Assembly: GCA_001970955.1 (NCBI GenBank)
Contig: MPUH01000295.1
Location: 1-64,000, forward strand
Source of the DNA: Stentor coeruleus
Lineage: Eukaryota > Ciliophora > Heterotrichea > Heterotrichida > Stentoridae
Length of the DNA stretch: 64,000 nt
Direction of reading: 5' to 3'
How positions within the stretch are numbered: the stretch's first letter is position 1; every line of letters starts with the position of its first letter. Under the pieces are notes generated by a model. The model saw only the letters and a list, made by a program, of their open reading frames with translations, did not search any database and was not told the origin of the DNA. Both the position numbers and the translations under genes were made by a program. Positions 10,698 through 22,334 of the stretch are shown one piece after another.

Positions 10698-11606
10698 ATG
10701 GAACTGTCAAAATACAACTCTTCAAACCCATGCTTCGTATTTAGGGAACTGATAGGAAATGGAACTTTTGGACATGTTTACAAAGTGTACGATGTAAACT
10801 CCGGGATATTTGTCGCAGTTAAAAGGACAATTAAAAAGGGCCCAATTGTCTCTAGAGAATTCAAGATTTTAATGGAAGTCCGTAAATGCCCTTATTGTAT
10901 ATATTTGATTGATATATTTTATACTATTGATAAAGAGAAGCTTATACAAAATTTAGTTCTTGAATATATGCCAATATCCTTAGGAAAAATATTTCGAACA
11001 AAATTCTTGACTAGATCTGTAATGGATCACAATGAAATTGTATGTATTATGTGGCAATTATTAAAAGGAATGGAATTTTTACATAGCAATTCAATAGTCC
11101 ATAGAGATTTAAAGCCAGATAATATATTATTAAGTGAAAACTACCCTTATAAAGTTAAAATATGCGACTTTGGCAGTTCAAAAAAGTTTTCAGAATTAAA
11201 TACCCCATATATAGTCTCCAGATTTTATAGGGCTCCTGAGCTTATTTTCTGTAAGTGTATCTACGGATCAGAGATTGACATCTGGTCCGCAGGTTGTATT
11301 TTTCTTGAATTTTACACTGGATTTCCTATATTTCGCGGCCATACAGATGGTGACCAATTCATACAAATCGCTAGAATCCTTGGTTCACCATGTAAAAACG
11401 ACCTTGCAAACCTAACAACTGACTATCTTTCTAATAAACTCATGGCAAAAACCTTGTCGATCGGGGCAAAGCAAAATCTAACTGAACTTTTTGTAGAGAA
11501 ACCCAAAGCTAAAGAAGCTGAGGATTTAGCATTAAAAATGCTCACTTGGGATCCAAAAAAGCGTTTTACAGCTCAGGAATGTTTAGATCATGCGTTCTTC
11601 AAATAA
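10698..11606 (+). CDS. GSK3/shaggy-type serine/threonine kinase (CMGC group)
   Basis: The 302-residue protein is almost only a kinase domain. It has the glycine loop GNGTFGHV at 20-27, the catalytic Lys at 42 in VAVKR, HRDLKPDN from residue 135 with the catalytic Asp at 137, and DFG from about 157. The activation segment TPYIVSRFYRAPEL closely follows the GSK3 pattern, including the tyrosine that GSK3 autophosphorylates and the arginine involved in primed-substrate binding. DIWSAGC, FRGHTDGDQF and the C-lobe ILGSP block also fit GSK3. Flanking extensions are nearly absent. All catalytic residues are present, so it should be active. Confidence 0.9.
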   Translation: MELSKYNSSNPCFVFRELIGNGTFGHVYKVYDVNSGIFVAVKRTIKKGPIVSREFKILMEVRKCPYCIYLIDIFYTIDKEKLIQNLVLEYMPISLGKIFRTKFLTRSVMDHNEIVCIMWQLLKGMEFLHSNSIVHRDLKPDNILLSENYPYKVKICDFGSSKKFSELNTPYIVSRFYRAPELIFCKCIYGSEIDIWSAGCIFLEFYTGFPIFRGHTDGDQFIQIARILGSPCKNDLANLTTDYLSNKLMAKTLSIGAKQNLTELFVEKPKAKEAEDLALKMLTWDPKKRFTAQECLDHAFFK

Positions 11607-11671
11607 TTTAAATCTAAAATGGTTTATTGATAATAAGATGATTATGAAAAAGTAATTCAATAATATAATAT

Positions 11672-14600
11672 ATGGAAAGTGCTTATCAAGAGAGAGATTT
11701 ATTGAAAGAGTCTTGTTATAATGATTCAAATAGATTTTTAACTTTTTCAAGGGTTCAGTTAGCGACAAGATATGATGGACAATTAGTTGATGAGCCTTTA
11801 AGAGCATCGGCGGTAGATGCAAGACTGGCAACTGTTAATGATAAAATGAAATGTAATATTTATAAAGCTCTTACTAACTACTCAGAAAGGTCAAGCCCGG
11901 TACGTGTTAAATCTCCAATGTGGCGAGAAATACCTAATGAAGCTGAAAAAGAATACAATAAAAGCCCAGAAAGGACTTATGGTTATACCCAAGTATCAGA
12001 AATAATAACAAAAGCCCAATCAGATGTTGTTGAGATCTTGAAACAAAGCAAAAAAATAGATGAAATGAGCATAAAATCAAAAATTTGGGAAATTTTTAAC
12101 AGATTAAGCCATGAAGTATGGAATAAATGTTTTAAAAACAAACATCAAGATAATGATTTGTCACAAGAAAACAGACAGCTTAGAAGTACTTTGAATTGTA
12201 TGGAAGAACAAATGCTTAAACTAAGAAACCAACTACATGAAAAAGAAATAAATGGTATTGGGAATGAGATGTATTTATTGAAAACAAAGATTAAAAGGAT
12301 GAAAGAAATGGGGCAAAATCTACAAATGGAATTGAATCAAAAGGTAGTTTTGGTTCAGAATCAAGAGAAAGAATTGAGTTTTTTGAGGAATGAGATAAGA
12401 AATAAGGATATGAGAGGGAAATCGGTAGGCAGAATGGGTGTGAGTTCTGATGAGTTAAGAGAAAAAGTATTGAAAGTAACTCAAGAACGAGATTCTTTAT
12501 TAGAATGGAAAAATCGCTTTACACAATATCCTTCCACTTATGAAAAATCAATTCAGAAAATCAAAGAAGACCATCAGTATGAAAAACAAATCTTACAAGA
12601 AAGTATCGATCATTTACAGAATATCATAAGAGAAAAAGACTTAAGACCTCAAGCTAAAACCACACAAGGTTTTTTCTCACAAAAAGAAAGAGAAGCTGCA
12701 TCTAGAACTCCAGATATTAAATCACAAAATAATGAAAGCAAACTTAAAAACACAATTTTTGCTTTGAAAAAAGAAAAAAATCAACTTAAAGAAAGCTTGG
12801 ATATGGTTGTTAAGGATTATGAAAATGTGTGTAAAAATTTTAAAGCCCAAAGCGAAGAGTATAAAAGAGATAAGGAGGATTTTGAAATAAAAATATTAAG
12901 GTATGAAAGAAAACTTAAGAATAATATTGAGAAAAATGATAATGAGGGTTATGAAGAAAAAGTTAAATTTGAAGGGATTGGAAAAGGGAAGAAAAAAGTT
13001 TTGAGAAGTGGGAATGTAGAAAAAAATAATCAAAGTGTGAATGCTGATGGGTTTAAAGAGAGGATTTTATGTTTGGAAAGTGATAAGAAAAAGCTCGAAG
13101 AAATCATAAAACTTGAAAATATCCAAGCTTCTCTCTTATCAGAAAAAATTAGCCAACTCACATCACAACTACAAGAATTATCGCTACAAATCATTAACCT
13201 AGAATCAGAAAAATCTAAACTTCTAACAAAAGCTAAAGACCTTGAAATCCTACAAAAAACAGCCAAAAGCTTAGAATCTCAAAACTTATCTTTACAAACC
13301 TCATTATCTTCCACTCAAAAAGATCTTGAAGTTATAAAATCCCTCTATGAAAAATCTCAATCATCCACAATCAACCCAATGAAAGTTCAAATCGCTGCCT
13401 TAAACCAAGAACTTTTAAATCAAAAATCCAAAGCCTATCATTTAGAAAACGATAAAAATTTGTTTAATCAAGAAATAAAAACTTTAAAATCGAACTTAGA
13501 CATTAAAATTCAAGAAATCCACACTTTAGAAAACAAATTTATTTCCTCACAAAAAAAAATACTAGAAAATGATGAAGAATCTATCCAAACTGTAAACCAA
13601 AACAAGGATTTGAATGAAAAGATTAAAAAAATGAAACTTGAAATTTCTGATAAAAATAAGAAAATATCTGAACTTGATAAAAAAAATTCGGATTATGTTA
13701 GAATTATAAAAGAATATCAAGATAAAGAAAAAGAATATAAAGAAAATATTGAGAAATATATGAATGATACACTTGAGAATATACAAAAAAATAGAGATCA
13801 ATATAAATTATTAGTTATAGAAAATGATAAAGAAAAAGAGGGGTTTGAGAATAAAATAAAGAGTTTATATGATTTAATAGAAGAAAAAGATCAGAAAATA
13901 GATTTACAGGAAAGAGGATTGGATGATTTAATGAAAAGAATTAAGGAAAAAGATAGAGAAAATAAAGGACTGATAGGGAAAATTGAAAAACTTGAGGAAG
14001 AAATGAAAAAAAAAATCGTGGATTGGGAAAAAGATAAAGAAAAAGCTTTGAGGGATTTGAGAATAAAACATAAAAATATGGATGAGGATTTGGCTGAGCT
14101 GATTATGGTTAAAGAAAATTTGGAAAAACAAGTTTTAAGCTTAAAAGCAGCGGTTAAAGATGCGGAGAAGGTAACTGAAGATAAAATCACTGAAAATGTT
14201 ATATTAAATGATGCGTTTCTTGGAATTAAAGAAGAACTCCAAGAACTTAAGCTGAAAAAACAAGAAAATCAGGAGTTTTCAGATGTCTTTAAAGACCAAA
14301 CAGTTAAAATTTCTCGTCTTGAATTAGAAATTTCCCAAAAACAAGAACAATACAATAAAACAATTGAAGAACTAAACATTTTAACTATAAAAGATCAAGA
14401 AAATACTATTAAACTAGCAAAAATCATAAAGCAAAACACAGAAATCCAAACAAAACTTATAGAAACAAGCTTTGAAAAAGACCAAGCTATAAAAGATACC
14501 ATCCAGTTAAATGAAAAAATCCACTCTCTCAATATGATTTTATTAGAAAAATCACAAGAAGCTACTAAAGCCTTGCAAAACTCAAAAATTCTAACTGAAA

Positions 14601-17600
14601 AAATCAATTCCTTAGAAGTGCAACTTTCATCATCAGAGTCACAAATGCATGTTTTTCAAGAAAAAGCTCAGGAAATATCTTTTCAAAAGAAAAAATTACA
14701 ACAAAAAATTGATGAGTATGAAGAAAAAATACAATTTATAACTTTTGAAAACGAAGATTTAAAGAGAAAACTCATAGAAAAAGAACAGGATTATGCTGAA
14801 ATCTTTAATGATTATCAGGAACTAAAAGGAAATATGAAAGTTTCGGAAGGATTTGAAGATTTGGTTGGAAGACTAGATGGGAAAAATAAGGAAATTGAAA
14901 TGATTAAAGAGGAGTATGAGAAAATTGTTAAGGAACTTGAAGAAAAAATTAAGGAAAATGAAGAAATTGGAGTTTATTTAGCATGTTTAGAGGGAAAAAG
15001 TAGGGAAAACGAAGATTTGATGAGATTGGTTGAGGAGCTAAGAGAAGATAATAAAGGGAATATAGAGAAATTAGAAAGATATATGATACAGATAAAGAGG
15101 AATGATTTGGATTTCAGTGAAAAATGCAGAGAATTACAGGATTTGGATGATCAACTAAAAGATTTTAAAGCTGGGATGGGGAATATTAAAGAGGAAGTAA
15201 AAAGGTTGGAGATTGAGAATGAGAGGAAAAAGATCGAAAATAATAATTTGATGATGAAAATTGGCAGGCTGGAAAAAGTTATTATCGAAAATGAAGGGAA
15301 AATCACATCTTTGGAGATGGAGAATGGGCAATTTAATGATTTTATAAAAGAAAAAGATAACGAGCACGAAAAATTCAAAGAAGAAAATCATAAGTCAATA
15401 AAAAAACTAGATGAAGAAAAAGAGCATTACATAAAAAGTATCAACGAAATAATGTTAAAATTCCAAAACATAGAAAAATCAAACTTAGAACTAAAGGAAA
15501 GCCTTGACGCCAAAGAAAAGCAACTAAAAGATTTTCAATCAAATTCCATGAAATACGAAGAAACCCTAAATTCTCTAGAACAAAAACTACAAGAAAGTGA
15601 TCAACAAATTAAACATCTTAAAGAAAAATCTATAAAGCATAAAACCCATAGTAAAACTACTGAAGAATCCCTTCTTCTAGCCAAAGATCACTTAATAAAA
15701 ACCTTACAAAACAAAGAATCGACAATCCAAACTTTAGAAACTCATATAGAATCCTTAACCCTCAATTTACAATCAACTATAAACCCATCATCATCTTCTA
15801 AAAACCCTAAAATCTTAACACAATCTCAAGTAACAAAAATCTCATTATTATCATCCAAAGATAAAAAAAATCAAAATATCATTGAAGAACTCAAAGAAAA
15901 ATACGAACTTGAACTACAAAAAAAAGATAATAAAATTTCTGAACTAGAAATTTCATATAATGAATACAAAGAAAAAGAAAAATATGCATATGAGCTTCTA
16001 GCCAAACATGAAAAAGAAAACATGAGCCTTCAAAGCGAAATCGACACTTTATTTCAAGAAAAAACACAACTAAACAATTATATAAAAAAACTTAAAGAAG
16101 ATACAATATTAGAACAAAAAATAAATGATATGATAAAAATACTTGAAACAAAAGAAAATGAGTATTTTTTATATAGAAATTTAGTTTTAAGAGATAAAAT
16201 ATTGACACAAGATAATAATATTCATAAACTTGAAGAGGATATTGAAGAAGAATATGGGAAAATAGAAGAACAAACTCAAGATATTATGGATCTTGAAAGG
16301 AAAGTTAAGGAACTTAATGATGAAATAAAAGTAAAAAAAATAGAAATTTATGAGATTGTGGAAGGGAGGAATAAAATTGAAAAGGAAATACGTGAAAAAG
16401 ATGAAGAAATATATATGAAAACTTTAGAAATTGGAAAATCAGAAGAAAAAATCAAGTTTTTACAAGATGAAGTGAATAATAAAGAAAATGAGATATTAGA
16501 ATTAAAAGAAAGCATAGAAAATTTAAATATTTCATTAGAAGTTTCAATGAAAAGTCATGATGAAAGTATAAAATCACTTAAAGAAGATGCTGAAAAAGCT
16601 GAGATTATTATAAGAGAAAAAGAAAAAGAAATTAAAGATATGAAAAATGTTGTTAAAAATAAAGATGTTGAATTGAAAAAATTAACAGAAGATGGAAAGA
16701 GTATTGAAAGTGTATTTCAGAATAAAATTGCATCGTTGATTAAGGATATAGCGGTAAAAGATGAAGAGTAAAATATATTTAGAATAAACCAAGCTAGGAA
16801 ACATAATAAAATGCTTAGTGAGACTGTAAAGAAAAATTCAGCAAATGAAAATTTAGTTAGAAGCTTTGAAGAACAGATTAGTAGATTACAAAATGCTAAT
16901 GATGATAAAGAGATTGAATTTACTGGTTTGGAAAGCGCTTTTAATTCTCAAAAAGAGTATTTGAGAAATAAACAAGAAGAAATCGATGAAATAAAAAAAT
17001 CTTATATGCAGCTGAGTGAAGACTTTCTTGTATTAAAATCTTCATTCGAACAAGAAAAACAGTCACGAGCAATTCTCGAATCAAAACTTTTATCAAGTCA
17101 AAAAGAAAAAAACGAAATTTTCGCTAAGGTTAGACTAGAAAAAGAGCTTCTAAAATCTGAAATCGAAGACTTAACTGAAAAATTAGAAAATCTCCAAATT
17201 TCTAATCAACAAGCAAAACTTGATATTGAAAAACTACAAATCAAAATATCTGAATCTGATCTGGCATTAAAAGAAAGAACTAATTTGTAAGATTTAATCA
17301 GAATTTCTGAGCAAACTGAGGTTATAAAAGATTATGAATTTATTGAACAGCAGAAAAATGAGTTTAAAGATTTATTTGAGAAAGAAAAACTGGAAAATAT
17401 CAAACTTAATGATGAAATTACCAGAATTAACATAGAAAATAAAAAACTCAAAGACTTTATTAAAGATTTTGAAGTAAAAAATGTATCTTTGCAGAATTTA
17501 AACGATAATTATATATCAATGATTAAATCCTTAGAAGATAAACTTATAGAAAATGATAAAGCTTTTGAGTTGGAAAGAAGAAATTTATGTTTAAATAAAG

Positions 17601-20203
17601 ATCAAGAAGTAAAAAATATTAGCACAAATATTAGATTATTGGAAGAAGAATTACAAAATAAAGAAAAAATGTAATGATAATTTAGAATAAAAGAAGCTAA
17701 TGATATGCTTGAAGTAAACAAAGAGGAAATAAAAAACCTTAATTTATCTTTAGAAAACGAGAAAAATAATGCTAAAAGTTCAGCAAAAACATTTAATGAA
17801 GAGATTAATTTGATCAAAAGTCAGATTATAACAAAAAATCAAGAGATCTCATTAAAAGATCAAGAAATTGTCTCAAAAGATAAGACAATACTAGAAAAAA
17901 CTAAAGACCTTGAAGAACTTGCAATAAAAATTCAAGATAAAGATACATATTTAAAACAAATCATCGCCGAAAACATATTAATCATCGAAGACTTAAATAA
18001 AAAACTTCAAAATTCACAAAACGAACTTATCAAAAATAATAAAATTCATCAGACCCAACTATATGAATTAGATGAAAAGCATATTTCTGAAAAATTACTA
18101 ATAGAACAAGTTAAGAAAAGATTAGAAAGTCAAGAAATACTATATAAACAAGAAATAGAAAATTTGAAATCACAGCTGAAATCTTATTCAGATGAAATAT
18201 CTAAAATAAATGATTTACGCTGCAAAGATATTAAAGATAAAAATATAGAAATTCAAGAACTTAAACAATTTCTAGCAAAGAAAATACAAGAAACTAATGA
18301 AATTGAAGCTGAGCTGCAGAATATAGCATTGAGTCATGAAATACAAGCAGAAGGTAATGAAGGGGGAATAAAATCTTTATGGGCACATATAAACCAGTTA
18401 AATAAACAGATTGAAGAAAAAAATCAAATGTAAAATATATGAAGGTTGACTAGTAAAAATAATGATATTAATGATCTTAATAGGAAAATAGATGAAGCTA
18501 ATGAGCAAAAGCATATTCTTGAATCTACAAAACAAGCATTAGAACTAAAGATTAAATCATCAGAATCATTAGATTCAAAGCAAAAATTTATGATTTCCAA
18601 TCTTCAAAATACAATTACAGAATTGCAGGCTGAAAAAGATACCCTAGAACAAAATCTGAGAAAGGAGATTTTAGAATTCAAATCGCAAAAGAAAAATATT
18701 GAAAGGGTTCTTAGCGAAGAAAAGGATAACAAAATTACTGAAATTGAAAACCTAACAAATGCTTATAATAAAAAAATCTTAGATTTAGAAGTAAATTTAA
18801 AGGCACAAGAAGTAAAAAGCAATGAAAAACTCAATAATATGCTAATAGAAAAAACTCAGTATATAAACAAATCTGAGGAAAAAATCATCGATCTCGAAAA
18901 GAAAATTCATGAATCATCAGACTTTTTACAAGACAAAAACAACGAAATTTCTGAACTTAAAAACCAAATTTCCCTTCAAAGCCAGCTATATGAAACGACA
19001 ATTTCTTCATGGGAAACTAAAAACTCTGAAATCCAAAGCGAAAAAGAAACTCTAAAAGAAACTAATAAAAACCTTGAAGACCTTTTATCTTCATCACAAA
19101 TATCAGAAGCTCAAGCTAAACAAACAATAATAAACTTATCAATAAAAATATCAGAATACAAACAAATTATAGAAATTTCTAAATCAAAAATAGATGAACT
19201 TACCTTATCATTAGATACATCAAACAAATCCAATCAAGAATTCCAAAACAGGCTTCAAACAACACAATCTAATATATCAGCATTAGAAAATAGTATAAAA
19301 ACTCTTGAAGAAGAAAGGGTATCATTAATAGAATCAAGGAAATCTCAAAATAAAAATCTTGATGATGAATATAAAGACATGAGCATTTCACTAGAAGAAA
19401 ATGATAAAAAAGAACAACAATTAACAGATTTTCTTATATGTAAAGTGGTTAAATACAATAATAAAACTTGGTGTTTGGTATATACGAAAAACCAACATCA
19501 AGAGTATTTTTGGTATGAAAAATATGTATTGAAAGATATAGACCCATCTATAGAAATCCCAAGACCATATGAAGAACAATTAGAAGAAAAAATTTCTACT
19601 TTAAATGAAGATCTTGAAGTATTTTCGTATATAAAAGAACTTGATTTCCCTGAAGAATTCCAATGTAAGACTATTGTTGAGACTATTGAAAATATGATTA
19701 AGCATTGCTCGGCAAGTAGAAGGTCTATAATAAAACCTATAAGTATTATAGAATTTGGGGAAGAAGTCAACTCAACACCAGTTTCTATTGTTTCACCTAA
19801 TGATACATATTCAGATCTGAAATCAGACCATTCAGTTAAAATTATACCTGAAGAAATTAATGATATTATTAAGAAAATGAAAGATTTGGAAGAAGATAAC
19901 AGTGATTTGAAAAATCGAGTTTCACTTTTAAATCAACAACTTGCGCATTTTAAGAACGAAGGGAGAAGTGAGCATTTTATTGGGAAAAGTGATACTACTA
20001 TAGAAAATATTAGAGGAATTTTTAGTTCGATATTAGAAAAAATACCTTTGCAAAGTGGGGATGTTGAAATGAATATTAAAGTTTTATTGGATATATTGAA
20101 TATAAGTAAAGAGTACAAAGACAGGATTATGGGAACAAGGGAAATAATAAAAAAACAGGAAAAGAAAGGTTTGATAAACTTTTTTAAGAAGAAGAAAAAG
20201 TAG
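11672..20203 (+). CDS. Giant coiled-coil protein, 2823 residues, with a GRIP-like C-terminus (four 15-nt introns)
   Basis: Five exons join exactly in frame after four 15-base introns are removed (8472 coding bases). Residues 1 to about 150 are not coiled coil and contain proline/serine-rich pieces. From there to about 2500 the chain is nearly continuous heptad coiled coil rich in Lys, Glu, Leu and Asn. A short globular-looking insert follows, rich in Trp, Tyr and Phe, including KTWCLVYTKN and QEYFWYEKYV (19440-19530). The last 70 residues (TTIENIRGIFSSI, then KVLLDILNISKEYKDRI) resemble the GRIP domain that anchors golgins to Arl1 on the trans-Golgi, but the usual tyrosine of the EYLK motif is Asn here. 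A golgin is therefore possible. A basal-body or cortical scaffold is an alternative. The ATG at 11672 follows the kinase gene by 65 bases. Confidence 0.85.
16768..16782 (+). other. 15-nt intron 1 of the giant coiled-coil gene
   Basis: Reads GTAAAATATATTTAG. Unspliced, it brings an immediate stop; spliced, the frame runs on into Glu-Ile-Asn-Gln and more coiled coil. Confidence 0.9.
17287..17301 (+). other. 15-nt intron 2 of the giant coiled-coil gene
   Basis: Reads GTAAGATTTAATCAG. Splicing joins a coiled-coil frame on the left to one on the right that otherwise lacks a nearby ATG. Confidence 0.9.
17671..17685 (+). other. 15-nt intron 3 of the giant coiled-coil gene
   Basis: Reads GTAATGATAATTTAG. 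Its in-frame stop is removed by splicing and coiled coil continues on both sides. Confidence 0.9.
18430..18444 (+). other. 15-nt intron 4 of the giant coiled-coil gene
   Basis: Reads GTAAAATATATGAAG; it has the less common GAAG end rather than TTAG. Splicing recreates an ATG codon across the junction and continues the frame. Confidence 0.85.
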
Positions 20204-21176
20204 ATTATCAAGTAATAAAATTTGAATGATTTTTTGTAATGATTGTTAATGATAGATTTAAATTAAATATTTGATTTTGGATTATAGCTTATAATATATA
20301 TATAAGAAAGTTAGGGTATATAATTATAAGATATTAGATTAGAAATAATATTGATTTATAGTTTAAGGGTATTTTAATATTATTACTTATGATGTATACA
20401 ATAATAAGTTTTTGCTTTTTACATTGAGTATTAAGATTTTTGTAAGTTGCGATTAACAAATATTTTATATTTCAAATGGTTTACTAAAAATGAATAATTA
20501 ATTATATAATTAGCAACGCAATAACTTTTTTTTTACAAAACTATATCGAAATATTGCACAAAAGGTTCTTCCAAAATAAAAACTGTATAAAAAATATTCA
20601 ATAATTTTCCATTCATATTACAATCTTTACATCATCTATTACTTATTAACATAGCAAAAATTTATAATCTAGAAAGTAAATCATCAATACAATCATTCAT
20701 TTCTAATTAAAAAAATATATCAAATTCAATTTTCTTCATATATCCTGTAAGAATTTTATTCAAAATATAAATTTAAATTTATGGTCTAGTAAAAAGCATT
20801 TATTTTCCTATACTAACTTAAAATAATACATAATTTTATCCAAAATCTTAAATTTCCACAAAATCCTCCGATTCTATTTATTCTTCCTAATCTTATCCAT
20901 AACCCTCCAAATTAACCATTACTATCATATCCAAAAATCCTCCTTAATCTCATCCTAATCATATCAAAACTTAAAATCCAACATAACTATTCACTCCAAT
21001 CCAAATCCCCAAAATTTCTCATCCCCAAAACAAAACTCACAATTAATTTTCTACCCATAACCTAAAAAATCTTCCAATACCCAATCTTTCTTATCAAAAC
21101 CATATCAAAAATCCCCCAAAAATGCATATTCATTAAATCAAGATCCTAAATTATCTGTTCATATTATAATTCGAAT
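20204..21176. other. Spacer with a nearly G-free tract before the next gene
   Basis: The left half is T/A-rich 3' flank of the coiled-coil gene. The stretch 20821-21120 holds a single G on the plus strand while C stays common, an extreme skew. It ends about 55 bases before the ATG at 21177. No coding relic was seen. Probably promoter or leader DNA. Confidence 0.6.
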
Positions 21177-22076
21177 ATGGGCTGCTCAGGATCAATAGTC
21201 AACACAAAGCTCGACCGTCTACCCCAGCCTCGTGAAGAACAAATAATATCAAACCTTGAAACTAACTTACCTTTCTCTCATAAAACAGTCCGAGAGCTTG
21301 TAAGTACATTCAAACTAAGTTCTTTTACTGAAACCTTAACATCATCTCAGCTTAGAAAAGCTCTAGAAGAACTTTCATGGACTTCATATATACAAAGTAA
21401 GAACAATTCACTAGGAAAAGTTGTATCCCTTATAACCAAAAACAATAAAACTTCAACTATTACCTTATGTTTTATGAGCATTTTACTAGGTAAAGGTAGT
21501 CTTGAAGCTAAATCAGAAATTCTATTTACATTACTTGATATAGAAGCTAAAGGGAAAATAGGTATGCAGACTTTAAGATATGCTTTAAATGATTTAATAA
21601 TGATTTCAATAGAAATCTTACCACAAATAGCATATGATTGTCAATGTTTAACTTTTGCAGAAGTTCAAGATTATGGGACATGGTTGAAAAGGAAGAAAAA
21701 TGGGCTTATAAATAAGATTATAAAAGAAGTTTTTATTGAAACTAATGAGATTAGCCAGAGTGTCTTTGTTGAGAAAATTAAGGGGATGGAAAAATATCAG
21801 AGGTTTTTGACATCTAATGGGATTAGAACGCTTTTATTGACTGAAGAATTACCAGTTGATATAAAGAATGTAGGGACTAGTAAGATTGTTGTTATTAGAA
21901 GGAAATCGATGGGGAATAATGATTTGGAAAGTATGAGTCCGAGATCTTGTGCATCAGAAGTTGGTATTAGAACGAGGTATATGTTTGATAATGATGAAAG
22001 GAGGATGAATGAAAGTATGGATATTTCCCCTGAAGATACTTGGCAAGGAAGGAGGATGTTTGAAGAGGAAAATTGA
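21177..22076 (+). CDS. N-myristoylated EF-hand-like protein
   Basis: The 299-residue product begins MGCSGS. Gly2 fits N-myristoylation and Cys3 fits palmitoylation, so it is probably on the inner face of a membrane. Around 115-140 the helix-loop-helix ILFTLLDIEAKGKIGMQTLR resembles an EF-hand. The loop keeps Asp in position 1 and the central Gly-x-Ile, but several calcium ligands are changed. The overall helical layout recalls the calcineurin-B/recoverin group. The C-terminal 70 residues are polar and Ser/Arg-rich, perhaps regulatory. The gene ends in TGA. Calcium binding is uncertain; a calcium-independent adaptor is as likely. Confidence 0.65.
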   Translation: MGCSGSIVNTKLDRLPQPREEQIISNLETNLPFSHKTVRELVSTFKLSSFTETLTSSQLRKALEELSWTSYIQSKNNSLGKVVSLITKNNKTSTITLCFMSILLGKGSLEAKSEILFTLLDIEAKGKIGMQTLRYALNDLIMISIEILPQIAYDCQCLTFAEVQDYGTWLKRKKNGLINKIIKEVFIETNEISQSVFVEKIKGMEKYQRFLTSNGIRTLLLTEELPVDIKNVGTSKIVVIRRKSMGNNDLESMSPRSCASEVGIRTRYMFDNDERRMNESMDISPEDTWQGRRMFEEEN

Positions 22077-22334
22077 TTATTATAGTTTTAGGCTATAGTC
22101 TAAATGGTTTTTAAATTACTTTGGTATTTTGGTTGAATTATGGTTTTTAGAGTTAGAAATATTATATAAGGTACTGGATTAAGGGGATATATTTGGTTTC
22201 AAAGACTGTAAAAAATATAGATATTATGTAATTTATTCAGTAAATACGGATAAAAAGTATATTTTTTTAACTAAGGTAAGATTGTTTTGTATAGAAAAAT
22301 CAAAGATGCTAACATAATTTTTAACTAACACAAA

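Noticed and set aside
13030-15391. Several antisense open frames opposite the giant coiled-coil gene
   Set aside because: They mirror Lys/Glu/Leu-rich codons as Phe/Leu/Ser-rich peptides and have no features of their own.
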